NCBI GenBank assembly: GCA_963662175.1
Contig: OY759215.1
Location: 56,933,213-56,997,212 of the forward strand
Source of the DNA: Aradus depressus
Taxonomy: Eukaryota > Arthropoda > Insecta > Hemiptera > Aradidae
Direction of reading: 5' to 3'
DNA length: 64,000 nt
The position numbers and the translations under genes are program-made. Under the pieces are notes generated by a model. It did not search any database, was not told where the DNA came from, and saw only the letters and a list, made by a program, of their open reading frames with translations. Shown one piece after another: positions 33,661 through 44,109 of this stretch; within the stretch, counting starts at the first letter, position 1; the number at the start of each line of letters is the position of its first letter.

Positions 33661-34719
33661 ACACGCATTAGCCGCCAAGTACACACATATACCTATATGA
33701 TGTGTACGTATGTATTTCTCATATCTCCGAAACTAAAGTATCGATTTTGACCGTATATAAAGGCCAAAGGTCAGTAGTGTATACTACTAAGGTGTAAACC
33801 AACCTTTATTTTCTCAGAAAAATTTTTTCGAGCAGAACTTCAGTATTTTGAATACGAGGAAGTTATGTAATCGGTGAGAAATTCGATGTTGAGTTTTCAC
33901 GGCATTTCATGTTCTTCAACCAAATGTATATGTTAAAAAAATTAATATATTAATAATAATTGAATAAATAAAATTAATAATAAATAAATAATTAAATTAA
34001 ATTACCACATTTTCTGTATAAATTATAGCTGGTCTTCTTCTAAATTTTTATTTCTACAGTAATTTCCGAAAAGGGCCCTAAAAAATATCGAATGTTCAAG
34101 ACGTGCAATATTGAAGAAAGGGCACATATTGTAAAAAATTTGAATTAACAAATGTTTGATTTGGATTTTTTTTAAATATACTAAAGAGATGCCAAAGATT
34201 CGGTTTATTTACCTATACCTACATGGTATAGGTAAATAATTGAATCCTATTATAAATAGAATAACTAAGAGATTGGTGATAAAAAAAATGAAATTATTTC
34301 AAAAAAATAAATCTTACAATAACTTAAAACCATATCAGTCTTTTTTCTGTTTTCCAATGGCCACTATTTATAATACTTTTAAAATTTGGGGCATATATAT
34401 ATGTACATACAAATAAAAAGTACCTTTTCTCTTCTATTTCACTCCCACATGGTTCACCACACCTTAGCCTAAAAACCCTTCTCTCTCTACTAGACTGTCC
34501 ACCTTCACATCTCTCCTCAGACTGTCTCACACTATTAGAACAGCTGATCGTCGTCATTTGTTTCTCATTCATTGGTTGTTCACATTTTGTTTTAAAACAA
34601 AATGCGACTAGTCCATTTTTGTATATTTATTCACTAATTAAGTTACTTCACTTCTAACAGCTGTTTTTATACAAATAATAATAATTGATTTTATAATATT
34701 TTAACTCCACAAACCTAAT
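33661..34719. other. No gene; small DRF fragment and hairpin
   Basis: A DRF terminal fragment occurs at about 33,855-33,925 (GAGGAAGTTATGTAATCGGT). A perfect 15-bp stem with 5-nt loop lies at 34,205-34,239 (TATTTACCTATACC against GGTATAGGTAAATA). The rest is AT-rich DNA with ATT/AAT simple repeats near 33,940-34,010. Confidence 0.5.
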
Positions 34720-34862
34720 AACAGCCCATGTAAGAATGAATTGGCAACAATAGTATGAGGATTCAGAATCCCTATGTAAGTAATCTATTAATTTTTATTA
34801 TTATTATTATTAATTCATGCTTGGGAAGTACATTGCCGGTGATTCACCGCCATCTTTTTTTT
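34720..34862 (-). repeat. DRF end fragment, reverse
   Basis: AACAGCCCATGTAAGAATGA, an ATT microsatellite, then TTCATGCTTGGGAAGTACAT and GCCGGTGATTCACCGCC. Confidence 0.65.
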
Positions 34863-35599
34863 TTTCAAGTTAGGGAAAGCAATCTTTGGGTTGCTGTAGC
34901 TCCTGCATACCTTGGTACTAGTTTTGTTATGACAAAAAATGTTATTCATAAATTTCATACAGAACAACTTTTATAATAGAAGTTTTTCTCATAGAAACAA
35001 CTCATTTCGCATGAATCAAGCGTTAAAAAAAAAAAAAATTACATGGTGTATACTGCATAGTGTATTGATCTGACTGGAATTTTGATAGAATGCATTTTCA
35101 CTGGAATAAGCCATATATACAAAGTTTCAGTGACTGAAAAAGCTATCGGTTGATTTGATGAGACCAAACCGAATTAATATACGGTATATAATAATGAATT
35201 TCAGTGCTTGTTTTGTTGGTTCGGTTTTCAGAAATTGAAATATTTACCACCCCGTTTTCAATTACATTTAAGTATTAACCACCCTTGACCTGCTCATTAT
35301 GAAATTATATTCTTGTTCATGTTTTATACTTGCATGTTACCCCGCGTTGCCCAGCAGTATCATTGCGTTGTATTAGTTAACCTGATGCTGATTACGTTCG
35401 TCTCATGGGCCTCCGTTAGCTTAAAAAAAAAAAAAACTCGCTACCATCCGTAGCCACACTCCCAAAAAAAATGGTGGCTCCAAATTGTGCCCCCAAGCTA
35501 ATATGGATGGCAAATAGTCTTTATTTGAAATTGGGCTAGTCTTGAAAAAACCTGCAGTTTCGTGATTATAAATTCAGTCAAATCTGTATGATGGACAGA
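34863..35599. other. No recognisable gene
   Basis: AT-rich. GTTACCCCGCGTTGCCCAGC at about 35,337 resembles a decayed, reversed Helitron 3' hairpin but lacks CTAG. Confidence 0.4.
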
Positions 35600-35612
35600 T
35601 AGAAATATACAT

Positions 35613-35960
35613 GAGGGCGCCGGTAGCTCAGTGGTAAGCGTGCTTGACTTCTGAGCTCAAGGTCGTGGGTTCGTAGCCCGACCGAGGCCCTTAGTTTATT
35701 TTATCTGGGAGATAAAATAAACTTAAGCACGCCGTCCTTCGGATGGGACGTTAAGCGATGGTCCCGAGCCTGTACGATGTCAGGTACTCGTTAAAGACCC
35801 CTACCCTAGATGAATAAAAATTTAGGGTAGGCAAAATTTAGGACTCCCACAGTAGAGTCGGGCACATGTCCACCAGAGTGACGAAAGAGCGCTCTGGTAG
35901 TAGGCGATATGACCTCGTAGTTAAAGCCCGGGCATGAGTCATAAAACCTAAAACCTAACC
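35613..35960 (+). mobile_element. Complete tRNA-derived SINE family 1 (reference copy)
   Basis: The element is 348 bp, flanked by a perfect 13-bp direct repeat TAGAAATATACAT at 35,600-35,612 and 35,961-35,973. The head GAGGGCGCCGGTAGCTCAGT has a pol III A box (TAGCTCAGTGG) and a B box near 35,668-35,678 (GGTTCGTAGCC). The body contains GCCGTCCTTCGGATGGGACG, GTTAAGCGATGGTCCCGAG and TTAAAGACCCCTACCCTAG. The 3' part has CTCTGGTAGTAGGCGATATG and ends in CCTAAAACCTAACC. There is no coding capacity, and such elements borrow a LINE reverse transcriptase. The intact target duplication marks it as the youngest family member here. Confidence 0.95.
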
Positions 35961-36039
35961 TAGAAATATACATTCTTCTCCCCGTCTCCACTCTTAAAAA
36001 AATATATATCGCATGTTCCTAGGAAAACTGTTGTAAATA

Positions 36040-36215
36040 AAAAAAAAGGAGTCAACAGTTGACTTAAATCCTAAATCCCCATACGAAATTTTTTTTTGAT
36101 AAATTCATTACGACAGTTATTAAGATATTTGAAGTAGCCCCTCACCGAAACCCCCCCTTACTTTTAGCCGATGTCGCTGAATTTGGCAGGTAATGTCCTC
36201 ATTCATATGCGATAG
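36040..36215 (+). repeat. DRF fragment, forward
   Basis: Contains ATTCATTACGACAGTTATTA and the C-rich segment, with no start or end hairpin. Confidence 0.65.
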
Positions 36216-36225
36216 TAAGATGTTG

Positions 36226-36330
36226 TGGGACGAGATTTCTCATAGAAATAAAATATGTCTTCCCACTGTTTTATTTTAAACCAGAACCGGTTTTAGACGC
36301 AACAGCGTCATCATCAGTGGTTCATCTATC
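36226..36330 (-). mobile_element. PLE-type terminus, single
   Basis: On the minus strand, CTGATGATGACGC, TGTT, GCGTC, TAAAACCGG forms a 5-bp stem in the same layout as the hammerhead-like motifs. It is followed by an AATAAAA-rich stretch and TCTCGTCCCACAACATCTTA. The matching family member in forward orientation is at 59,293-59,390. Confidence 0.5.
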
Positions 36331-37082
36331 ATAGAATAACAAAATATACAAATAATAAAAAGTATAAATAACTCTTAAAGCATCAGGGTACAGAGTAAGA
36401 AGATACAAATTATAAATTTAACTTACCCCACCCACACAGCACACCGGTTAGAAGACTGGCTTAGCTCTAAGGGTTGGGGATAGCTAGATTCATTCACTCT
36501 TTTAACATGCAATTCATTCTAATATATAAAATAACTAAAAAAAGTCTGTACATAATATAAACATTTTTTTTCACCATACAGCCAAAGAAATTATTTTTAT
36601 AAAATATAATGAATAAAAAATTTAAATAAATATATAAATACAATATTAAAAATATTATCATAGACTTGAAACAAAATACACATAATAAATATCTTTATAA
36701 AAACCAGCAATTTACATTTTTACAATACATCTCTCACAGGACCAGCTACTTCCCTTAGTTTTGAACCAGTCTCTCACACCAGATAGGTCAGCCAGGAGGA
36801 GGCAGTTCTTAACATCTACTTTTTTGTTAAGACTGTTCGTATCCTCATATAACGAATGTCCTCATTGGGTTTTGACTTCAAATATGAAATTTCATGTCAA
36901 TACATTCACTACATCGGCAGTTATCGAGGTTTCCGCTGAATTGATGATAATCCTCATAAACACGACATTAAAAATGGCCATTTATTCAAAAATTCGTCCG
37001 CAATCAACATTCGTAGACACATGTATTAAATATAAAGGTTATTTGAAACATGTCCTTGTAACATTTACAAATGTATTTATAC
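36331..37082. other. No recognisable gene; small DRF fragment
   Basis: AT-rich. A DRF piece (TCATGTCAATACATTCACTA) lies at about 36,855-36,940. Confidence 0.5.
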
Positions 37083-37736
37083 TTTTTTTTTTCTTCTTTA
37101 AGGCATTTCGACAACGAGGATCACGGATGCCTGATGGATGCAGGTCTCTGGGGATCCTAGCGGGCTAATTTGGATAGGCACAGATTAATAATAATAAAGG
37201 AGATTGCTGTATACAGAATAGAAAGGCTACGTGATGAAGACAATTTTGTTTTATAATTTAGATAAGAGATTTGTGAATTGTAAGAAATGAAATAGTTGGG
37301 TAATTTGGGAGCTATTATTGGATAGAATTAAGGAAATATCGACCGCAAGGCTGCAATTTTCACGCTGGGAACTATATGCCATGCATTCAGTCAGAATGTG
37401 TCTGACAGACAGTCCCACCCCGCAGCACTGACACAGAGAAGGGGGTTCCCGAGCCATCAGATATCCATGGGTCAGCCTGCTCTGCCCTATACGTAACCGA
37501 GTTAAAATTACTTCTTCTTTCCTTTTCTCTCTTATTGAAGTGTTCCAGACTCGAGTGGAGCTTTTGATGGTCCTTAGCTTATTATCCGTCAGACCGAGCC
37601 ACAGAATCTGCCATTTGATCCAAACGTTTTTACTTTTATACTTTACCTTATCTGTATAAAATGTACATTTAATATATGTATATCTACCGTAAACTGAAAC
37701 TATTTTTCTTTTGCTTAATATTCTCATTCTATTCAC
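37083..37736 (-). pseudogene. C-terminal fragment of a jockey/R1-type non-LTR retrotransposon
   Basis: The frame 37,736-37,251 (161 codons) includes NKLRTIKSSTRVWNTS, VILTRLRIGQSRLTHGYL and a zinc-knuckle-like CX2CX7HX4C (CQCCGVGLSVRHILTEC). This is the segment that follows the RNase H-like region at the end of ORF2 in several non-LTR clades. It continues into about 150 bp of 3' untranslated sequence with GAAATGCCTTAAAG and an A-rich tail (37,083-37,099, as A on the minus strand). The reverse transcriptase and endonuclease are absent, as expected from 5' truncation. The 25 or so residues at the right end may be host sequence read in frame. No target duplication was identified. Confidence 0.85.
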
Positions 37737-37744
37737 TCGTTCTT

Positions 37745-38166
37745 TGTATTTTTGAATTATCCCTGACTCTACATATCACGCTTTAACTTTGTGCCAGTAG
37801 AATAGCTTCAGCAGTTCCCAAGACATCAGAAGGGGACGGAAGTTAAACCCTCGTTAAGAGGGTTTTCTTTACCGTTTTCTTCCTACAGAAAGAACCCTAA
37901 GAAAGTCAGTGCCCAGAGAAGCTGCGTAAAGTTAGCCGATTTACATAATAGGTATTCACAACTTTTGTTTACACTCTTATACTTTTAGTATACGATTACC
38001 TTAACCTAACATTTAACAATATTTAAGTTGTCAATAATCTTTATTTGGCAGGTTAACGAGGGTTTAACTTCCGTCCGCTTCTGATGTCTTGGGAACTGCT
38101 GAAGCTATTCTACTGGCACAAAGTTAAAGTGCGATATGTAGAGTCAGGGATAATTCAAAAATACAA
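37745..38166. mobile_element. Foldback element with about 115-bp inverted arms
   Basis: Arms lie at 37,745-37,858 and 38,052-38,166 and share TATTTTTGAATTATCCCTGA, GCCAGTAGAATAGCTTCAGC and GACGGAAGTTAAACCCTCGT with few differences. The 190-bp centre (TACCGTTTTCTTCCTACAG and onward) has no recognised coding content. No hammerhead-like motif is present, so this differs from the PLE-type palindromes. The left arm begins within about 10 bp of the end of the retrotransposon frame. Confidence 0.85.
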
Positions 38167-38366
38167 AACAAAAAAAAAAATAATAAGCAATTTAAAAAAG
38201 AAAAGTTTATAGCAGAATACATATATATATATGTATTCTTCTACTATATAGTTGATACATAGAATAAATAAGAGCTACTTTACATAATATCTAAATACAA
38301 GAATAAGAATAAATGTGGGTGCACTCGTTATAAAAAAAATACACAATATATTATATTAACGTGGCG

Positions 38367-38522
38367 TTAACAGGGGTGAGTTCTGTTATTCAAACAATTC
38401 CCATTTATTAGAGTTCTATTAATTTCCAGCTGTTCCAGAGAGTCAAGCTGTCTACCTTTTTCACAAAGATGGAGGTACATTATTCTTGTTGCTTCGTTGA
38501 ATTTGTGACCCTCATATATGTT
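38367..38522 (-). pseudogene. PLE C-terminal endonuclease tail fragment
   Basis: The minus-strand frame includes FNEATRIMYLHLCEKG and RQLDSLEQLEINR. These closely resemble the end of the PLE frame at 48.9 kb (KYLHYCPKSRLLNSLEQLEI), the region after the GIY-YIG domain. The GIY-YIG core itself is not recognisable upstream (38,523-38,740). Confidence 0.65.
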
Positions 38523-38783
38523 TAGTGAATGTAGATTTTTAATAATCCTAAGTCGTGAATAAAATATATTTTTTTTAGAACGCGGAAAAGCGGATTTTTC
38601 CGTACATGTCTCCGGAGATATGTTTCGCATACAGGTAACAAACCATTATCTGTGTGCGCTACATGCCTCTGGGGATCTGTAGAGTCAGGTTTGTTCATGT
38701 TTCTTTCCTGTAAGGGCATGCATGCTTCCTGCTTCCCTTTTCTTTCAGTATCATTTTATAAGTTGAAAAGGAGAGTCGTAACT

Positions 38784-39060
38784 ATGTCGTCGCGAGTTAA
38801 AAAAATTCTGGAGTTAGCTGCAGAAAGGCTGAAGGAGTAGAAAAGGCAGGAAGAGGAAGAAGAAACAAGACTGGCGGATGGGCAGAGGCAAACGGTGAGT
38901 GTCCCGATAGAAGATGAATCTAATGAGGAGGATGGTGTTGGAGAATGGTAGTGACGACTCGCTGGTGGATTTAGATTATAGACCATCATCTACTGAAGAA
39001 TCTGAGTCCGATGATGTTATTGGTTACTCACGTGAAGTGTCTGCACGAGTAGTTTGGTAG
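38784..39060 (+). pseudogene. Decayed acidic reading frame of unknown function
   Basis: ATG at 38,784 opens a frame reading MSSRVKKILELAAERLKE, then a stop (38,838), then a Glu-rich stretch (KRQEEEEETRLADGQ) and VSVPIEDESNEEDG. After a one-base shift near 38,940 a new frame continues with acidic, serine-rich sequence (DSLVDLDYRPSSTEESESDD) to a stop at 39,058. The compositional continuity across the stop and the shift suggests a broken gene, perhaps the N-terminus of a transposon- or host-encoded nuclear protein. I do not recognise the family. Confidence 0.4.
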
Positions 39061-39687
39061 TTTCCGTAGGTCTTATTTATCAGATGAGCGGAATTTTAAA
39101 ATAGAAATCAGAAGAACATCAGAAGGAACTATTTCCTGGTTAAGCCACTGGATAAGGAACCCAGTCTGACTTGAATTGTTAGATAAAGTGTGTCAGGAAG
39201 GTTGGTCCTGGTAGGTAAAGTTATTCTATGGGATAGGGCAGTGGAAGGTACAGTAGATTATCTGAAAACATTTGTCACTTAGTTATAAACTTGTATCGTA
39301 TCAATAAGGAAACGATGCCATGTTTTTGGAACAGAGTGATGAGTCCAGTTCTCTAGCCATCCATCACAACGTGACCTACCTCAAGGAAAGACTTTTAGGG
39401 TTGAGCATCGATATAAAACCATCGATGTTTCTCATAGAATACACCAATGAAGGACATCATTGATAGTCTGAAAACGCCCACCTTATTTCATCGAAGGGAA
39501 AAAAAATCGATGGTCAAATTTCAATAACACGACAGCAGAGCGAAAAGTGAAAAATAAAACATTACCTATTTATTTTATGAATATCTATTATTACCTTTAT
39601 AAAAATGAGAGAGAAAGAAAAAGTAAAAAATAAAAGAAATCAGGATACAACTTTCAAAAGTTAGATATCAATATCTAACGTAACCTA
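39061..39687. other. No recognisable feature
   Basis: Possible continuation of the broken frame, but no motif is visible. Confidence 0.3.
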
Positions 39688-40550
39688 GAGGGCGCCGGTA
39701 GCGCAGAGGTAGCCTGCTTGCCTACTGAGTTCAAGAATGCGGGTTCGAACCGAACCCGGCCGAGGCCCTTATTTTTTTTAAACAGGAAACTGAAAAAACC
39801 TTGAGCACGTCGTCCTTCGGATGAAACGTTAAGCGATGGATCCGAGCCTGAACCATTGCAGGTACTCGTTAAAGACCCCTGTCCTAGGTGAATAAAAATT
39901 TAGGTTAAGAAAAATTTAAGACTTCTATATTAGAGTAAGGCTCATGTTCACTAGAACGTCGAAAGAGCGCTCTGGTAGTAAGGAGTAAGACCAGTGCCGG
40001 ATGCTACGTATGCTCCGCCTCACTATTGATATGATTAACATCTTACTTACGTGGACAAGTTCAATACTAAAGCTCCATTGAACAACACGAAGACAAAATT
40101 AATTAAGCAAGAAAATAAGAAAATATATGTTTTCAAAATTAATTTATCAAGACACTAAATTTCTCTTTGTACAAATACGCCATTCGTTCATCATATACGT
40201 GCACTTCTTCGTCACATGCTTCTTCTTCCTCAGTATCATCATAATCAGGATTTGATCTATTTGGTCTTCCAATCGAAGGGAATGAAAAAAATTATGCGAC
40301 CTATAAATGTTTTTATATTTAACATATTACGTTTTAAATTAAAAAAGATTTATGAAAAAATAAAAATGAAAATTGAGAAATAATTGACTATTTAAATAAA
40401 TAACTATTGCAAAAAAAACATTGCGTACTTGGTGCCCCCGAAACGTGATGCCCTAAACAATTGCTTAGTTTGCTTATAGGTTAATCCGGCACTGCGTATG
40501 ACGTCGTACTTAAAATACTGGCACGAGTCACAATTACTCAATAACTTGTA
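39688..40550 (+). mobile_element. tRNA-derived SINE family 1, split by a hAT element
   Basis: The head GAGGGCGCCGGTAGCGCAGA, B-box region (GGGTTCGAACC) and body run to GCTCTGGTAGTAAGGAGTAA at 39,991. The remaining 3' part (GACGTCGTACTTAAAATACT, ACGAGTCACAATTACTCAAT) resumes after 40,494. The two pieces join at the place where intact copies read GGCGATATGACC. Confidence 0.9.
39992..40494. mobile_element. hAT-type non-autonomous element, 503 bp
   Basis: Perfect 10-bp terminal inverted repeats, CAGTGCCGGA at 39,992-40,001 and TCCGGCACTG at 40,485-40,494. The flanking 8 bp (AGTAAGAC at 39,984-39,991, CGTATGAC at 40,495-40,502) match at 6 of 8 positions, fitting an aged 8-bp hAT target duplication. 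No transposase frame. The SINE continues on both sides, so the hAT arrived second. Confidence 0.85.
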
Positions 40551-41359
40551 ATTTGAACACAACTAAAATACAATTTATTTATTTTTACAGTTTTAACTTA
40601 AAAGTTCCAGAATTCTTAAGGAAGTGAAATAAGAGAAAGTAAATATGAAGCAATCTTTTACCTCCAGCCAAGAGATAACCAGTATCTATATTATTGTGCT
40701 TATTTTCTAAAGCAGACCAGGTGATATCCGACATTAGAAATATCTAGTCATACAGTCTCTCTCTGAAATATGAGGATATGTGATAGCCATTTGGCTATCC
40801 AGTATTTACATGGGCAAGTATACTTTCATGGCTCCGAAACCCCAGTATTTCTATGATACCAATGGTCTCTAAATCTTTGCATATCTTATGGTAATTTGTT
40901 CACCATAATTATTTATTTTATTATTATACACGGAAACTAATTCGTATGAAGTATATAAAGAGTACATTAATTATTAATATTTCTCATCTATAATTTCATC
41001 AAAAATTCAACGAAATTTGAAATTAATAAATTTGAAAACCATAGCCACAGAACTTTCGACATCAAAACCATCGAACGATTGTTCTCAACCATCGGCCATC
41101 GATGCTTCTCATTCCTTACTCAATTTCACTTATCTGTCTATATAAATGAAGAGAAATAAATAAAATTTGTTGGAACAGTTTATTTACTTTTATAATCGAT
41201 CTTTTTCTTATTTAAAGAGAGAGCACCCCGGGTATTTCGCTGAAAATTCTTCTTCCTTTGTTCGAAATCAATACAGTGACTTATTTATCAACTGGTTGCC
41301 CTATTTTCGGCTCATCCAAAATGTATTTCTTTGGTCATTGCCTGTTGGGGAGTTTATAT
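40551..41359. other. No recognisable gene
   Basis: AT-rich DNA without a supported frame. Confidence 0.4.
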
Positions 41360-41609
41360 AAATAAAAAGAAAGAAATACAGAAAAATACAATTGTCATTT
41401 ATTAATCATAATTATATAATTCCATTAAGTTTTTTTTTAAAACCATACTATAAAAAAAATTAAACCGAGCACAAAAAGCAGTTACTTTTAGCTGATTTTT
41501 GTGCTCTATTTTATTTTTTTCGTAGTTTGGTTTTTTTTATCATTTATAATGGATTTATATAATTATTATCAATTGTATTTTTCTGTATTTCTTTCTTTTT
41601 ATTTTATTA
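41360..41609. mobile_element. Small foldback (MITE-like) element
   Basis: AT-rich inverted arms of about 115 bp share AAAAAGAAAGAAATACAGAA, AATACAATTG, ATAATTATATAA and AGCACAAAAA, around a loop of about 20 bp. Superfamily undetermined. Confidence 0.7.
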
Positions 41610-42449
41610 TTTATTACGATGTCTAAAAGTAACAAACACCAAAGTCGAGAGAAGAACTGTTGCAACACTTCAATGCTACACAAAAACCTTGGAAAATAAC
41701 CTAATATTCCTTTTATTTAAAAAAAAAATGTTTTTAGAGGGATCGTGGGGACGAAATATAAAATGAGTGCGGTTGATGGTATATTCATGAAACATGCAGG
41801 ATGACTCATGGTTGCGGGGGTCCCAAAATATATAATGAGTGGTGGCTGTTTATTGCTGTCTAATTATTGACCCCAAAATCATAAATGTATATCCCGAAAA
41901 ACGGGACGGGTTTAAACGTCGGCGCACGTCGAGAGCACGCGGAGAGCACGTCCGAGAGAGTCACGCGTTTTTCGTGCCCCATGTTTTGGATTTTAATATT
42001 TAAAAAAAATCAAAGTATGTTTGATAGAAGACACTTTTATCCAACATTTATACTACGCTATCAACTCTACCGTGTTCAGTTGAATACAAATGTTCAAACA
42101 ATTATTATTACAACCATAATTTTTTCACAATTTTCCGCGTTTTCCCGGCCTCCATTTTGGATTTTCCAAATTCTGTGTTCATAATCGTAATCAGCGACCC
42201 CAAAAACCCTCGTGTACGAATTTTTCATTAATTTTGACAGTTATATTCGGAGATATTGCATTTATTCATTATATATATAAAAATTAAAAATTATTTGCGC
42301 AACTTGGGAAGTTGTGCATTCTTCTTATATGGTCTTTCTGAAGGGGATGCAAAAAGTTTTATTAAAAAACTTCCTTGCTCAACGAGATTCATAAGTTTTC
42401 CCAAACTTTACTCGGCTATTATTGATTACTACAAAGGATGATCCGTAAT
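41610..42449. other. No recognisable gene
   Basis: Short frames at 41,885-42,184 and 42,256-42,441 lack motifs. Confidence 0.4.
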
Positions 42450-42560
42450 TTTTCGGCCAAATGATCGGTTGGTTTTGGAGGGAGAACGAAAATTTAATTG
42501 ATTAATTCGGGCTGGGGAAGTACATACCCGATGATTCACGGACGACGTTTTTAAAATTAC
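42450..42560 (-). repeat. DRF end fragment, reverse
   Basis: GATCGGTTGGTTTTGGAGGG to GGGCTGGGGAAGTACATACC and GATGATTCACGGACGAC. Confidence 0.75.
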
Positions 42561-42705
42561 AATAATATTCATTTTGTAGCTAGTTAGTTATTTTGACTAT
42601 TTTTACCCTGAAAAATTTAGTTTATTATCTTTTGTTCCCTGAGAGGAAATTGTGCTGACATATGAGAGTATGTATTTTGGTTAGTATAAAAGACCAGGTC
42701 CTTAT

Positions 42706-43260
42706 TAATAAACGAACCTAGGGTCTGATACATTGCCAGAGACATACATTTGCCCAGATTGGTTTCCTTGTCAGCCAACCAACTGCCTTTATTCAGACCA
42801 GGGCTCACTAAACAGTCTACTTTGGTTATTCATGGTTCTTGGTAAATTTATAACAGGTTCGGAAAACCACCTCACTAACCACGAAAACCCCACAATCCCC
42901 TGCTTTTTTCCACGAGCCTCTCACAAAACCGTGTGTTATTTCCTTGAGTCTGTCACCCGGCTTTACAGAAGACATTATTCTACGTTAAACGCTACACAAT
43001 ATGATGATTTACGACGTCTTAAACTTCTTGAGTATGAGATTGCTCCTGTTAAGGATTATTTATGAGCAGGAAATTATCCGCTAATTAATATAAAGACTTT
43101 CGGGAGGGCTTTTATTCTCTTAACCACCGCTATTGTTCCGTTGCTGGGGGCTTTTCACAGCGATAAGTATGTTTATAATTTGTCTTTTATTCAACAACAT
43201 GATGAGAAACTTACTTTTATTAATGCTTTAATCTCAAGAACCTTTTTGAATGAGTTTTGA
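42706..43260 (+). pseudogene. Unrecognised protein remnant with one in-frame TGA
   Basis: A single reading frame is open from about 42,706. It shows ETYICPDWFPCQPTNC (42,736 onward), then LESVTRLYRRHYSTLNATQY and LRRLKLLEYEIAPVKDYL. It is interrupted only by TGA at 43,063-43,065 and resumes in the same frame (AGNYPLINIKTFGRAFILLT, then HSDKYVYNLSFIQQHDEK) to TGA at 43,258. Together this is about 176 codons after the first TTG, with no clear ATG start. A hydrophobic stretch (FILLTTAIVPLLGAF) could span a membrane. The composition looks protein-like rather than repeat-like. No family is recognised. It could be a decayed transposon or virus-derived gene or a host exon. Confidence 0.45.
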
Positions 43261-43369
43261 ATAATGTATAAATAAATTAAATACATATTTCATCCGTTTA
43301 GGCCAGAGGTTGGCAACCTTTTTGCACTTCCGGGCCGCTTTGTGCATTTATGTTTCAAAATTTAATCAA

Positions 43370-44020
43370 TAAAAACTTGTCGGTGAATCTCCTTCAATGT
43401 ACTTCCCCAGCACAAATTAAAGAACTAAGTTTTTGCTCTCCCTCTTACACCAATTAACAGTTTTAATCAATAGTTGACTTGAATCCTCTTGTGTTTCTTA
43501 AACTTCTCTGGGATGTTCTACTGTTGGTTGTTTCCGGTGTTTCTTCCAGAGGTGTCTTCTTATTTTTTTGGACAGTATTTCGGGACACTCACACGTCCCT
43601 TCTTCCTAGTTCATAGTGACCGGAAGAAGGACGTGTAAGTGTCCCGAAATATTGTCCAAAAAAATAAGAAGACACTTCTGGAAGAAATGCCGGAAACAAC
43701 CAACAGTTGAATCCTCTTACTAAATTGTGTATCGATACATTCATTACATCGGTAGTTATTAGAGGTTTTGAGTTGAGCGCCCTTCTTTCCCCCCTTCTCT
43801 TTCGGCTGAAAATTAATAGTTGTCGCCCCTACGGGGTTCTGGACACACGTATAAAATTTGGTGTCGGTGCATTTATTCCATCGGGTGTTTTCGCTTCGCA
43901 GACACACACTAGCAGGAATTATTTTTTTAAATTTTGGGATCAGGGTTTGGAAAACGTGAGTAATTTGTTTTGTTATGAAAACAATGTTTAGAGTTTCGAG
44001 TGCCCCCCCCCCCCCCTCCC
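43370..44020 (+). repeat. DRF copy, forward, split by a PLE-type palindrome
   Basis: DRF start (GTCGGTGAATCTCC, TACTTCCCCAGCACAAATTA) at 43,379 runs to 43,490. It resumes at 43,707 with GAATCCTCTTACTAAATTGT and internal units to about 43,900, with a decayed 3' part after that. A run of 14 C at 44,003-44,016 lies near the expected C-rich segment. Confidence 0.8.
43491..43706. mobile_element. PLE-type palindrome with 12-bp target duplication
   Basis: Perfect 12-bp direct repeat TTGAATCCTCTT at 43,479-43,490 and 43,707-43,718. A 30-bp one-sided tail (43,491-43,520, containing TTAAACTTCTCTGGGATGTT) precedes the left arm. Arms share TTCCAGAGGTGTCTTCTTAT and CAGTATTTCGGGACACTC, with only a few bases between them. 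The right arm carries CGGAAGAAGGAC, a short stem-loop and GTCCCGAAATATTG, a hammerhead-like order. Closely related to the element at 60,244-60,477. Confidence 0.85.
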
Positions 44021-44109
44021 TCACCCCACTTTCTTAAATTGTCTTATACTATATTTAAAACTATTCTTGTCAAGACTTTTGAAAGTATCCCTCTCAATAT
44101 ACGTAATAG

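Noticed and set aside
34205..34239. Perfect 15-bp stem-loop as a possible terminator or small RNA
   Set aside because: No neighbouring gene or repeat gives it a role. AT-rich inverted repeats of this size can arise by chance or from decayed elements.
35613..35690. Functional tRNA gene at GAGGGCGCCGGTAGCTCAG
   Set aside because: The same head occurs at 39.7 and 52.8 kb with the same downstream body, and this copy has a 13-bp target duplication around the full 348-bp element.
36761..37168. 135-codon frame
   Set aside because: Composite of a DRF fragment and the antisense of a retrotransposon 3' end, with no domain.
43611..44024. 137-codon minus-strand frame
   Set aside because: Runs through a palindromic element and a DRF copy, so it is chance.
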